Shown: piece after piece, positions 16,622 to 26,500 of the stretch
Layout of the letters: every line of letters starts with the position of its first letter
Position numbering within the stretch: the first letter of the stretch is position 1
Source: Termitidicoccus mucosus
GTDB taxonomy: Bacteria; Verrucomicrobiota; Verrucomicrobiia; Opitutales; Opitutaceae
DNA length: 64,000 bases
Assembly (NCBI RefSeq): GCF_038725785.1
Contig: NZ_CP109796.1
Location: forward strand, 1 to 64,000
Reading direction: 5' to 3'
Translations under genes and position numbers: made by a program
The notes under the pieces: model-generated
Seen by the model: the letters and a program-made list of their open reading frames with translations, nothing else
Database searches by the model: none
Told to the model about the DNA's origin: nothing

Positions 16622-17869
16622 ATGAAACAAAAAAAATCCGCATTCACGATCAAGCCGTTCAAGAACCGCAACGGCGTGATTTCATTCCGCGTGGCCGGCT
16701 GGTTGCTCGGCGAGCGCATCCGCAAGAACTTCAAGACCCGCGAGGACGCCATTGCCGAGCGCGCCGCGCTCGAACTGCGTCTGCTCCAGTCGCAATCCAA
16801 CCTTCGCGGCGCGAGCACGTTTTTGACCGAGGCGCAGTTGCGCGAGGCCGAGGCCGCGTTTCTCCGGCTGGAGAAGGCGCGGCGTCCGCTCACGTTCTAT
16901 CTCGACTATGCGCTGGCCAATTACCGCGAGCCCGAAGCCGCGCTGAAAATCGCCGATGCCATCGAAACCTACATGAAGGCGCGCAAGGAGGACGTGCAAC
17001 AGGCGTTGATAGGCGAACGGCAGTTGCGGAACATCCGGCTGGAGCTGACGGAGTTCCAGCGGCATTTTCCGACGCAGACGCTTGCGGAGGTAGGCACGGA
17101 GGCATTGCACGCCTACATCCGGCGCGACGACGGGGCGCTGAAGACGCAGAACAACCGGCGCGGCGTGCTGTGCGCGTTTTTCAATCACGCGGTGCGCAAG
17201 GAATGGGTGGGCGGCAACCCGGTGGCGAAAATCCCGCGCAACCGCATCGAGCACAATCGCGGCAGCGCCGAGGCGCTGACGGCGGAGCGCGCCGCGCAAC
17301 TAATGGCGCACGTGGAGAGCGTCCACGGCGGGGCATTCGTGCCGTTTTTCGCGTTGTGCCTGTTCGCCGGCATCCGACCCGAGGGGGAGATTTCCAAGCT
17401 GCCCGCCGCCGACGTGCGCTTGGAAAACAGCGCCATCACCATCGAGCCGTGGGTGTCGAAGGTGAACATGCGCCGCTTGGTCACCATCCAGCCCAACCTT
17501 GCCGCGTGGCTCAAAGCCTATCCGCTGGACGAATACCCCGTCATTCCGCCCAAGGAGAAGATGAAGAGCATTGCAAAAAAACTCACGCGCATCCGCCAAA
17601 AGTTCGGCGTCGGGCACGACGTGCTGCGGCACACGTTCATTTCGATGCACGTGGCGAAATTCCGTTCGATGGGCGACACGGCGTTGCAGGCGGGCAATTC
17701 CGAAAGCATCATCCGGCGGCATTACCTGAACGTGACCACCCCGCAGGAGGCCGGGGCCTTCTTTGCCATCGCGCCGAGATTGCGCGCCGTGCCGCAAGCG
17801 AAACCAGCGCCGCAGACAGAGAGCGCACCCACGCCCGCGTCCGACCCACAAAACCGGCTCGCCGCATAA
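16622..17869 (+). CDS. Tyrosine recombinase/integrase with non-canonical active site
   Basis: This 415-aa protein has the layout of a phage-type integrase. An N-terminal arm-binding-like region comes first, a core-binding helical domain lies at about 105-200, and the catalytic domain at about 215-380. R252 (FAGIRPEGEIS), K280, R336 (DVLRHTF) and nucleophile Y368 (RRHYL) fit the R-K-R-Y pattern. The two usual histidines are altered: the position three before R336 is Asp (H332 is one residue further off), and the GH motif before the tyrosine is GN (N359). Similar variants occur in Verrucomicrobiota integrases as I remember them. It leads a small plus-strand module with an excisionase-like gene, so it probably mobilised this region. 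Confidence 0.85.
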   Translation: MKQKKSAFTIKPFKNRNGVISFRVAGWLLGERIRKNFKTREDAIAERAALELRLLQSQSNLRGASTFLTEAQLREAEAAFLRLEKARRPLTFYLDYALANYREPEAALKIADAIETYMKARKEDVQQALIGERQLRNIRLELTEFQRHFPTQTLAEVGTEALHAYIRRDDGALKTQNNRRGVLCAFFNHAVRKEWVGGNPVAKIPRNRIEHNRGSAEALTAERAAQLMAHVESVHGGAFVPFFALCLFAGIRPEGEISKLPAADVRLENSAITIEPWVSKVNMRRLVTIQPNLAAWLKAYPLDEYPVIPPKEKMKSIAKKLTRIRQKFGVGHDVLRHTFISMHVAKFRSMGDTALQAGNSESIIRRHYLNVTTPQEAGAFFAIAPRLRAVPQAKPAPQTESAPTPASDPQNRLAA

Positions 17870-17879
17870 AACCGTAACC

Positions 17880-17919
17880 GGGAGGACGGATGCGATTTCC
17901 CCGCCGCATCCGCCCTCCC
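17880..17919 (+). terminator. Possible terminator after the integrase
   Basis: A long stem (17880-17894 with 17905-17919, one mismatch) encloses a ten-base loop starting ten bases after the integrase stop. There is no T-run, so termination would be weak or factor-dependent. Confidence 0.45.
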
Positions 17920-18034
17920 GTCCCCTCCTGCCCCGCTTGGCTTCTTTCGTTTCCGCGCCGCACCTGCGGGGAACCAGGGCACGGCCACGGAATGAAAGCC
18001 CCCGCGCGCCACGTGATGCGCGCACATGGGGCGT

Positions 18035-18280
18035 ATGAACTCCACCACGCCAGCACCAGCCCCCGCGCAAACGCGCGCGCATCCCGCGCTCACGGACATC
18101 AACGGCCTGCGCCTCAGCGGGATTTTCCCGCAGGGGCGCGAGCCGTCCGTGCGCACGCTGCGCGAATGGACGCGCGCCCGCCGCATTCCGCATCACCGCG
18201 TCGGGCACTTTGTATATTACGACCTTGCCGAGGTCTCCGCGCATATCCGCACCCGGCTGCTGGTGCCCGCGCGCGGATAA
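18035..18280 (+). CDS. Small helix-turn-helix protein, excisionase-like
   Basis: This 81-aa protein has the pattern of MerR/excisionase-type winged HTH proteins. SVRTLREWTRARRIPHHRVG is followed by FVYYDLAEVSAHI, where the wing aromatic residues and a second helix are expected. A Pro/Ala-rich N-terminal tail precedes it. It follows the integrase by 165 bases and is closed by a strong terminator, which is typical of a directionality factor or element regulator. An ATG at 18026 would add three residues; I chose 18035 because GGGG lies just upstream. Confidence 0.65.
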   Translation: MNSTTPAPAPAQTRAHPALTDINGLRLSGIFPQGREPSVRTLREWTRARRIPHHRVGHFVYYDLAEVSAHIRTRLLVPARG

Positions 18281-18310
18281 AACCGCCCGTAATACGGCAG
18301 GAAATTCCAA

Positions 18311-18340
18311 CGCCACACGCGCCATGCGTGTGGCGTTTTT
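18311..18340 (+). terminator. Intrinsic terminator after the HTH gene
   Basis: A perfect 10-bp stem, CGCCACACGC (18311-18320) with GCGTGTGGCG (18326-18335), has the five-base loop GCCAT and is followed by five T. It sits 30 bases past the stop of the HTH gene. Confidence 0.9.
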
Positions 18341-18444
18341 ATATACATCGAAAAGCCCTGCGCGAAATCCGGGCAAACCCGCGATGAAGCGCGCCGCTAT
18401 TTTGATTTTATAAACGCTGGCAGGATGCGGGGCGAGGCAACAAC

Positions 18445-18780
18445 ATGAATACACAAAATAAAACCAATCCCGCCCAGTCCGCCCCAAACCCCGCCCGCGC
18501 GTCCGCCAGCGACGACGCGTTTTTCCAAAACCCCGTTGACCCCAAAGCCGAGGCCCGCGCGATGGCGGCGGAGGCCATCGCGCACGTGCTGCTGTGGATT
18601 CCCGAGGGCACCACACTGGAGCAGCGCGGATTGCGCGCGTCCATCGTGCTGCGCCAGGTCCGCCCCGACCTCATCGGCGGCATGACGCTGGAGGCGCTCG
18701 GCGAACAGGCCGGCTGCACCCCGCAGACCGTCCACAAACTTGCGGACGATTTCCGCCAAAGCATGGGTCTCGTATCATGA
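18445..18780 (+). CDS. Hypothetical protein with C-terminal HTH-like segment
   Basis: This 111-aa protein has a low-complexity N-terminal tail (Asn/Pro/Ala). The helical C-terminal half ends in MTLEALGEQAGCTPQTVHKL, the pattern of a sigma-70 region 4-like or phage-type HTH. No family name can be given. The stop overlaps the ATG of the next gene as ATGA, so the two are translationally coupled. It is probably an accessory regulator of the integrated element. Confidence 0.65.
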   Translation: MNTQNKTNPAQSAPNPARASASDDAFFQNPVDPKAEARAMAAEAIAHVLLWIPEGTTLEQRGLRASIVLRQVRPDLIGGMTLEALGEQAGCTPQTVHKLADDFRQSMGLVS

Positions 18781-19058
18781 ACACGGATACACTTATGCCG
18801 CCCCTTGCCCAGTGCAACGTCACGCCCGCGCCCCCGGCGCGCGAGACATCCGCCTTTTTGGAAATCAACCGCCTGCACGCAGAGGCGCGGCGGCTTGCCG
18901 GCGACTCCCGCCGCTCGCTCGACGCCGCGCTGTCCGCCGCATGGCGCGCGGGTCGGCTCCTTATCGCGGAAAAGGCGCGCATCCGCCACCGCGCCGGGCA
19001 GGGCGCATGGCTCGGGTGGCTGGAAACACGCTTTCACGGCGGCGTGCGCTCGAAATGA
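18777..19058 (+). CDS. Truncated DUF3102-like protein
   Basis: The 93-aa product matches the start of DUF3102-like proteins: EINRLHAEARRLAGDSRRSL, then AAWRAGRLLIAEKA, then GQGAWLGWLETRF. Members normally continue with a SERTAQRYM-type helix and a longer tail. Here the frame runs into unrelated DNA at about 19,035 and stops at 19,058. From about 19,040 the other strand reads as a GH28 fragment, so a junction lies here. DUF3102 genes are typical of plasmids and integrated elements. It is probably non-functional. The start is set by the ATGA overlap with the upstream gene. Confidence 0.7.
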   Translation: MNTDTLMPPLAQCNVTPAPPARETSAFLEINRLHAEARRLAGDSRRSLDAALSAAWRAGRLLIAEKARIRHRAGQGAWLGWLETRFHGGVRSK

Positions 19059-19326
19059 CCCTCGATCCGGATGCGCCGTGCGGGGAAGTTGGCCATGTCG
19101 GTCGAACACTTTAGCACCGCTCCCTTTTCGAGATGGAGGGTCACGCCCGGTTTGAGAAAAGCGCGCCGCTCAAGAACGTTCCTCGCGGGACAGCCAGCGT
19201 TCCCCCGCCTGCGGAGGCAAGATTGCCGACCGCAGCTTGGATCCTGTCCGTGTTAAGCGTCTTGCCATCGCTCACGGCACCGTGGGCCTCAATCGTCACG
19301 CGGCTGCTGATCAGACAACCATCAAA
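19040..19326 (-). pseudogene. GH28 polygalacturonase N-terminal remnant
   Basis: On the minus strand the first frame reads VTIEAHGAVSDGKTLNTDRI, then GGGTLAVPRGTFLSGALF. After a one-base loss near 19,151-19,160 the next frame continues KPGVTLHLEKGAVLKCSTDM and RIRIEGHFER. This is the N-terminal parallel beta-helix of GH28 (rhamno)galacturonan hydrolases. The signal peptide, catalytic region and C-terminus are missing. One end abuts the truncated DUF3102 gene and the other lies 26 bases from the GH2 gene. It once would have cut the galacturonic acid backbone, consistent with the cluster. Confidence 0.8.
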
Positions 19327-19351
19327 TCAGCGCACCAAAACCCTTGAATAT

Positions 19352-21757
19352 CTATTTTACTATTAAGGTTTCTTCCAACTGCTTCAATTCCGCTGCAGTA
19401 ACTTTGAGCTTTACGGTTCCAGCTATTTTTTCTGAGCGCAATATCGCCATTGCAAAGCCTTTGTGAAGCACTGTTTTATTGCCGCCAAACAAACTATCGC
19501 TCGAATGATTGCCATTATCCACGGCAATCAACCGCGCAGGCCCGCTGAGTTCAAAAGCAATCTCTTCGGCGGCAGTCGGCACTTTGCGCCCCTTGCTGTC
19601 TACAGCGTACACCTTTACATATTGAAGATCCATACCATCGGCTTTCCATGCGGAGTTCTCAGTTTCTAACACCAATCCAATGAATTCTCCGGTTGTTTCT
19701 AGTTCGTGACGCGCCACTTCTTTATCTCCTCTTCGGGCAATTGCAGTAATTTTTCCAGGAGCAAACGGAATGTCTTTCCAAAAAACGATATTGCGTTTTT
19801 TCACGTCGGCAGAATTTTGCCGCACTCCCATAGATTTCCCATTAACCACTAATTCCACCTCATCGGCATTGCTATAAGTATAGATATCATACTTTTTTCC
19901 TGCCTCCCGATTCCAATGCGACGAGATATAATTTCGTCCCACCACCACGTCATTCCAGAGACGCGACTCGGCTTCACTATCAACTATGCCAATATGCACC
20001 AACGGTTCGTCGTTGAAAATGCTTTTTATTAAATAAGCTTGCGGGTTAGGCTCCAGTGAATGATTGAAGAATGAATAGTTCCAGCCCTTGCGTGGCCAAC
20101 CGCTGGATTCCCCCCAATATTCGATGGCACCCCAATAAGCCAAACCGACCATTTTATCCCTGTCCATTCCAAAGTAAGGGGCTGCCAATTCGTTAGTCAC
20201 AGCCTCACTTTGGTAGATAATCAAATCCGGAGCATGTTTCAGATAATTTTGATAATCATTCCAGCAATAGTTGAAACTGGCCACATCGGTTACTATTGAA
20301 AGTTCGGGCGGTACTATATTATCTTCAATATTGAAGTCCCTGTCGGCCTTAACAATGCCTCCCGCACGGGCGGGATACATGGCAACGGTTGTTTTGCGGG
20401 TAGGATCGTACCGTTTTGCCACCACATCCAAAATCCTGTAGGTCGTCACTCCCCAATCACTTGTTGGGAACCCCCACCGTTCTTCCTGAAACTGCAGTTC
20501 ATTTCCAAAGCTCCACATAATAACCGAAGGATGATTCCGGTCGCGTTTAATCCACTCCTTTGTATTTTTGTACCACAAATCATTCCAAGGCGCACTTCCA
20601 GCCCAGGCAACTGTGCTACCCCATTTGTCGTATAATTCATCCACGACCAAAATGCCCTTCTCGTCGGCGAGCCTAAGAAACGATTCGGAGTAAGGATTGT
20701 GGGAAGTCCTTATATGGTTAAATCCAAAAGCCTTAAGCTTATCCATCATCCTGGCGATCGAAGTTTCGTAAGCGGCCGCACCCACGGCCCCCAGGTCATG
20801 ATGATTGGCGACACCTTTAAGAAAGACCTTTCTCCCATTTAACTTTAGCCCATATTCTTTGGAAAATTCAATGGTACGGATTCCGAATTTTTCAGTGATT
20901 TTATCAATCACCTTGCCGTTTAATACCAATACGACTTCTGCAGAGTAAAGATTGGGTGTTTCGCACGACCAAAGCTGCGGATTGGATATATTTATTTTCG
21001 GCAATTGGACTTCAACTTCAGCGAGTTTTGATTTTTGCGGCGCCAACATTTTAGTTTCAGCCACCAGCGCCCCTGCCGGGGAAAATATCCTGGTATTGAT
21101 CTGCAGTTCGTATTGTTGATTTTTAATTCCCGCCACTTCCACTTGCACGTTGACCACGGCGTTCTGACTAGAGATACTTGGAGTTGTTATAAAAACACCG
21201 TGACGTGCAATTGAGATTTTGTCCTTTACAATCAAATGCACATCTCGAAAAAGTCCACCACCCGTGTACCAACGGGAATTGCCCATTTCGCCCGTAGAAG
21301 CACGAACGGCAACACAGTTGACGGTGTCGTATCTTATTATGTCTGTTATATCCAATTCAAAACCAAGATAGCCATAATCTGTTCCGCCGATTTTCCTTCC
21401 ATTCAGCCAGACATTCCCCGTTAGCATAATGCCCTCAAAGTCCAGTAATACCCGCTTCCCTTTCCAAGCAGCATCCGCATTGAAGGTCTTTCGATACCAA
21501 CCTGCGCCCATCGCTTTAAAACCACGACCTCGACTGGCCGACTTATCCCACGGTTGCTCAAACTGAAAATCATGGGGCAGGTCCAGCTTGCGCCAGTCGC
21601 GATCGTCAAGCTTCGGATCCTCGGCATTCGAGATCTCGCCCGCTTTAAATTTCCAATCGAAATTGAATAGTTGGTTTATTCGAACCGAATCGTTGCCGTC
21701 CTGGGCAAATGCCGATATTGCGCAACAAATGCCAATAATAATGAATAGTATTCTCAT
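19352..21757 (-). CDS. GH2 beta-galactosidase-type glycoside hydrolase, exported
   Basis: This 801-aa enzyme has a signal peptide (MRILFIIIGICCAISAFA) and the GH2 order of a sugar-binding jelly roll (about 30-180), an Ig-like domain (about 185-295), a TIM barrel (about 300-590) and C-terminal beta domains. The acid/base is E420 in SFGNE and the nucleophile E518 in IIYQSEAV. The likely substrate is beta-galactoside side chains. It is the last intact gene of the minus-strand cluster. The DNA is clearly more AT-rich than its neighbours, for example 24 G/C of 60 in 20281-20340. No Shine-Dalgarno precedes its ATG, and protein style and codon choice resemble Bacteroidota. I infer recent transfer. 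Confidence 0.9.
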   Translation of the reverse strand: MRILFIIIGICCAISAFAQDGNDSVRINQLFNFDWKFKAGEISNAEDPKLDDRDWRKLDLPHDFQFEQPWDKSASRGRGFKAMGAGWYRKTFNADAAWKGKRVLLDFEGIMLTGNVWLNGRKIGGTDYGYLGFELDITDIIRYDTVNCVAVRASTGEMGNSRWYTGGGLFRDVHLIVKDKISIARHGVFITTPSISSQNAVVNVQVEVAGIKNQQYELQINTRIFSPAGALVAETKMLAPQKSKLAEVEVQLPKINISNPQLWSCETPNLYSAEVVLVLNGKVIDKITEKFGIRTIEFSKEYGLKLNGRKVFLKGVANHHDLGAVGAAAYETSIARMMDKLKAFGFNHIRTSHNPYSESFLRLADEKGILVVDELYDKWGSTVAWAGSAPWNDLWYKNTKEWIKRDRNHPSVIMWSFGNELQFQEERWGFPTSDWGVTTYRILDVVAKRYDPTRKTTVAMYPARAGGIVKADRDFNIEDNIVPPELSIVTDVASFNYCWNDYQNYLKHAPDLIIYQSEAVTNELAAPYFGMDRDKMVGLAYWGAIEYWGESSGWPRKGWNYSFFNHSLEPNPQAYLIKSIFNDEPLVHIGIVDSEAESRLWNDVVVGRNYISSHWNREAGKKYDIYTYSNADEVELVVNGKSMGVRQNSADVKKRNIVFWKDIPFAPGKITAIARRGDKEVARHELETTGEFIGLVLETENSAWKADGMDLQYVKVYAVDSKGRKVPTAAEEIAFELSGPARLIAVDNGNHSSDSLFGGNKTVLHKGFAMAILRSEKIAGTVKLKVTAAELKQLEETLIVK

Positions 21758-21771
21758 GGTTGTCTGGTTGG

Positions 21772-22295
21772 TTACTTCACAGGGTTTAGTGGTCCGGCTT
21801 GGTTAATTGATCGAGAGTCGGCAGCGAAGGCTGGCATCGAGACACTTATCGCCGGGGCAGCGAAATCTGGGAGTCTTTTCATTATGAAATACGACTCAAG
21901 CGTCCGGCAACTGGTGCTTTTATTTGTTTGGTGGCGGAGCCGACGGTCCTTTTTGGAAGCACCAGTTGTCAGAACTTCGGAATCGCCCGAAGCACTGCGA
22001 GCCGCGGCAAGGGCCTGCACTTCACTGCCCGCGAGCAGGAAGCATCCTAACCCAAAGTCGTCGAAATCCGTAATCATATTATAAGTCACGGGCTGAGCGT
22101 CCGAGAGTTTGCTGCCGGAGCCTTGAACATAACCCAGAAAGCCGTTCGGATGCAGCGCCTTGGTGGTCATCGCATTCCAGCCTTTGGTGGTAGCAGGTAG
22201 ATAAGTGTCGGCGGGCAGATGCCCCTTGTTGATTCCCCAGGCCAGCCCGTAAATGAAAAGCGCCGTGCCTGTGGTCTCAAGGCAAGCGCCCCCTC
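21772..22295 (-). pseudogene. GH105 C-terminal fragment
   Basis: This frame reads ETTGTALFIYGLAWGINKGH, then GWNAMTTKALHPNGFLGYVQ, then DFDDFGLGCFLLAGSEV. These are the C-terminal half of GH105 unsaturated rhamnogalacturonyl hydrolases (YesR/YteR type). It has no start of its own. It directly follows the GH105 N-terminal stub carried at the end of the GH43 gene but in another reading frame, so the middle of the domain is missing. The last 60 residues before the stop at 21,772 have no GH105 character. Confidence 0.8.
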
Positions 22296-23480
22296 GAAAT
22301 AAACTCCACGTGTCCAGATGTTGCAGGGACGCTTCTTGGGAAGGTCGTGACTGCCCGCCTTGGGCCATTTTGCCATGAAGTAGTTATTCGCCAGCGTCAT
22401 CGCGTTGATCACATCTTTCTTCGCAGGAATCGCCTCTGCCGCACTGGCGCGCTGCGGAGTGATGATCGCGGACGCTCCGCTCTTCACATCGAGTGTCCAC
22501 TCCTGAGGTTCTGGAAGCCAGAGTCTGCCGTTGCCGATTTCCACCGGCATCCAGAGGTAACGGCTGTCCCACTGGGTTTTGGGTTTCCACTGGTCTCCCA
22601 TAAAGATGACGGTCGTTTTTTTGGTGCCTACGATTTTTAAAAGCATTGTCGATTGCGAGTGATACGTCTTGGTCTCGGGCGGAGCGATGTCCTTGAACTC
22701 GCTCCACGGACCTTTCAGATCGTTTGCGGTGGCGTATTTATTTGGGTTCGGCGCCCAGCCGGTGAGTGCGGAGCCGAGGAGATAGTAGAGGCCATCGTAA
22801 TGCACAAGCGCGCCGCCCTCGATCGGAGCCTGGATGAAGGCAGTCTGTTCGATGACGTCCAGATAGTCGTCGGAGAGTTTCGCGATGAAGAAGCCTTTCG
22901 TCGGGCGGCTCTCGAAGATCAGGTAGGCGCTGCCGTCATCATCGATAAACTGGCCGATGTCGCGACTCTCCTGCCCGAGAGGACGGAAGGACCGGAGGTA
23001 TGTGTAGGGACCTTCGACGGTGTCGGAAACGGCCACGCCGACGCGGGCGATTTTGTAGGCTTTAGTGGGATCGGGCTCGTTGGGGTCGAGTGGTCCGTCG
23101 ATGTGCAGGTACATCACAAATTTTTTTGTCGTCGCGTTGTAGTAAACCTTCGGGCGCTCAAGAACCCAATTCGGACCGATGTTTTCGGGCGCTGCCATGT
23201 CGATCGGCAGCCCGCAAAACTTCCAGTTGACGAGATCCGTGGATGAGTAACACGAGACGTAGCGGCGACCGGGAACAGCATCCTTCGGGCGGTATTCACC
23301 AAACCAATACCAAGTGTCACTGAGTTTGAGAATGCCGCCGCCGTGGGCGTTGATATGTTCGCCGCGATCATCAGGCCAGAGCGCGCCGGGCTTGATGGTC
23401 GTGGCGGTGCCGGCGGCCAAAGTAAGACTGGCCAGCGCGAGGAAGAGAGCAGTGAGTCCGTAGTAGAATTTTGTTTTCAT
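22167..23480 (-). CDS. GH43 (exo-1,3-galactanase-like) joined to a GH105 N-terminal stub
   Basis: A signal peptide (about residues 1-22) is followed by a GH43 five-blade propeller: INAHGGGILKLSDTWYWFGE, ERPKVYYNATTKKFVMYLHI, SRDIGQFIDDDGSAYLIFES and SQSTMLLK. The pattern resembles GH43 exo-beta-1,3-galactanases, active on arabinogalactan side chains. After a linker at about 340 the protein switches to the GH105 N-terminus (ANNYFMAKWPKAGSHDLPKK, IWTRGVYFEGAL), then runs about 40 residues out of frame to a stop. An internal deletion near 22,285-22,300 removed the GH105 middle. The GH43 part may still work. The order in the cluster is GH106, then this gene, then GH2. Confidence 0.8.
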   Translation of the reverse strand: MKTKFYYGLTALFLALASLTLAAGTATTIKPGALWPDDRGEHINAHGGGILKLSDTWYWFGEYRPKDAVPGRRYVSCYSSTDLVNWKFCGLPIDMAAPENIGPNWVLERPKVYYNATTKKFVMYLHIDGPLDPNEPDPTKAYKIARVGVAVSDTVEGPYTYLRSFRPLGQESRDIGQFIDDDGSAYLIFESRPTKGFFIAKLSDDYLDVIEQTAFIQAPIEGGALVHYDGLYYLLGSALTGWAPNPNKYATANDLKGPWSEFKDIAPPETKTYHSQSTMLLKIVGTKKTTVIFMGDQWKPKTQWDSRYLWMPVEIGNGRLWLPEPQEWTLDVKSGASAIITPQRASAAEAIPAKKDVINAMTLANNYFMAKWPKAGSHDLPKKRPCNIWTRGVYFEGALALRPQARRFSFTGWPGESTRGICPPTLIYLLPPKAGMR

Positions 23481-23536
23481 AAAGTGTTTTGCGCCTTGAG
23501 GCCCGAGCTTTGCCTTCGTCTAAATCGCGGATTCGT

Positions 23537-26500
23537 CTACTTGCCAGTCGCCCGCAAGACGACCGGGCCGAGCAGGCCCGATGGGCGGAGTCGGTCACTG
23601 GGTTTGTAGGGGTTAAAGGTCGCCCATGACACACGCTGCGATTCCGGTAATCCCGAGTCCGCTATCAGTCGATTTGCCCAGGTGTTGATGATCTTCACCT
23701 CAAGCCGGTTTTTCCCGAGGCGAAGCGCCTTGGTCACATCCACCGCGTAAGGTGCCTTCCACAGCGCGCCCAAATCAACTCCGTTCAACGTCACCGAGGC
23801 CACCGTTTCCACGCGACCCAGATCAAGCATCACATTCCCGTCAGGCATCGCCGACAGGTCAAACTCCTTCGCATACGTCGCCGCGCCGGAGTAGTTGCGG
23901 ACACCGGAATCGGAATGCGCCGTCCAAGAAATCAACGCAGGAAATGCCAACTGCTCTGGTGCGCCGGTGCCCGGCTGGAATCCAACCTGCCACGGGCCTG
24001 AAAGTTTTTTCAAGACGGGAATTTCCCCGACAAGACCGGGAGGCGTTTTCTTTGGAGCCGGTTCGTCGCGAAACACGACAAAGAGCGAGGCATTGGCTTC
24101 CAACTGAAGCGGCACTTCGATGCGGTTCTGTTTCGCACAGAATCCGGGCAGTGCGGTGATCTCCCCCGTTTCGGGATTCCATGCCTGCGGAACCCGTCCG
24201 TGCACCCGGAATTGCCCGGCAAATGTCGCGGGTTTTACGCCACGGTTTGCCACAAAATAAATGTCTTCGACGTCGGTGCGACGGTGCGCGAATATGATTT
24301 TTTGATCGGTGAATACCGCTTCAAAATCCTTCGGAACCCCCAGTCCATTCAGAATTTCAGCCGGCGTGCGCCCCCAGACCACGCGCCCCTTGCCGGTCGC
24401 ATGCTCGCCTGACGTTCCCATCCGGCCCGTCCCCCACAATTCATCGGCAATTTTTCGAACCTCCGCGTCGCCGGCAGCACCATCGGCGAGGCTGCGCGAT
24501 CCGATGGGTTTATTTGTTGCGAGAACGACCGCCCCCTGCGTCACCAGTGTTTTCAAATGGCGGGCGGCGGCGAGCGTCATGTGATCACCGCCCGCAAGAA
24601 CCAACACGCTGTAGCTCATTCCGCCCGGCATCACCACGCGACCATCTTTCACACCGGCCATGAGCAGGGGCTCGTCTCCGCATACGTCGTAATCATAACT
24701 GTCCGGTGGAGCGGGCCGCATCCGCGCCGGGAAAATTTTCAGAGGGACATCATTTCCCAAATGATAGAGCAGATCAATCACCGGCTGTCCCTGACGCATC
24801 ATGTGCGAGGACCGGGCGAGCATGTTCCAAAAACCGCCGCTATATTCCCACCATGTGTTGTGCCGTTGATACGGGAGATAATAACTATCCTCCGTAACTC
24901 CGGGCTTTCGATCGTCCCAGGGCTGATGCACGTAGGCGAGCACGACAAAATAGTTGATTCCCAATGCCAGCGCGTTGTCCGCGAGGGGTTTTATTCTTGT
25001 CAGCGTAACGTCGGCGGGACTGCCTGTGAACGCCTCGGCCGCCGCGAGCGAAAGACCGTAGAGGTGAGCGGCGGACGATGCTTCCTTGAGGTCGAGCGTT
25101 CCGTCGCGCTGGCTCAGCCAAAATTCGGACATCGGAATATCGGTGCGCCCCTTGGACTGAATGTTATCGACCGGGAGGCAGGTAGCGATGCCGGGGGCTT
25201 GCGCCATCACCGTCATGCCGTTGGCGTGGCAGAGTCGTTGAAATTCCCCGTAGTAGAGATCGGCAATCATGTCGGCGCATGTGCGCCGCACGTCGGTAAG
25301 AAACCGGTCCGATTGCTCGCGGCTGCCCACCACGCGTCCCGCCATGCTCGGCAAAAGGCGCCGCAAATCATAACCGCGCCTCGCCTGAAACTGTGCGGGA
25401 AAATCAGCCGTCCAGTTTTGTGAACCGGTCTCGGCGCTATCAATGTGGATTCCCGCCAGTCGCGCGCCTGGAACACTTCGTACTTCATTCAAAATTTTCC
25501 CGACATAATTGTCGAACTGCACCTGCGCCGCTTTCGCGCTCATCTTGTCACATTCCAGTCCCTTGCTCTCGGGGCGGCTGTGCTTGGTCGATGCTCCCGT
25601 CGCGGTGTGGCCAAAGCGCAGGATCGTCCACCGGCCGGGTGGCGCGTCCCAAACCAGCGTCCCGTCAGGGTTGAGCCGGTTGGTCAAATCAACGATTTTC
25701 GCCGGATCAATCACCTCGTGCGCGGCGTAATCCGGGGTGCGATCAGGATCTGCGAAGTCGATGTAGTTTGCCGATTTCACCTCCCATTGATCAATGCGTG
25801 CTTCGCCCAATAGCTCGACGCTGCCGATGTGCAAATCGTCATCCTTGTAGAGCTTGTTGGGCCCCCAATCATGAAGGTTCAAGCGAAAGAATCGCGCCGT
25901 CTTTGCCGGAAAAGCCAAGGTTTGCCGTTGGCGTCCGTCGAGTTGGAGTCCGCGCTGTGGCAGTGTGCAGACGAACTCCCAGTGAATCCCGTCATCGCTC
26001 GCCTCCAACTGGCCGAGGGGTGGATGCGGATGCACGCCCTGCCCGTAATTGTCATCGCTCCAATTTCCGGGAAGCTGCGTGGCCATGATGAGGCCCTTGG
26101 TGTTCGGCCGTTGCGCAAACACAATACTGCGTGCCGTAAACGGCCTGCCGTAGTCGATTTGAATCAATGTCGGCTGGCCTTTTGGCAAAGGTGGAATGCG
26201 GACTTTCTTGCCGTCGCGAGCGAACATCGTGGCCAAATCAAGCCCGGCCGGTTTGCAGGTGAGGACGGGCGGCTGGGCGGCTTCATTTCCAGCCGGTGAG
26301 GGATAGGCCAGCACCGCGACATCCCGATAGAAACCATGCATCGTCGGCGGTTGTGGCAACTTCCCGGAAAACGTGCGCCCGCCAAAAACCACAATTTCGC
26401 TGGAAACCAGCCGCTGCAAACCAAGCTCCGGCGTGATCCACGGCCCTCCGGCAACAAAGCCGGGCCCTACATTTAATTCCAAGGACATGCCAAGCCGCGC

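Noticed and set aside
21772-21890. Small exported peptide beginning MKRLPDFAAPAISV
   Set aside because: It is the open tail of the GH105 fragment, with no ribosome site and no continuation after the signal-like stretch.
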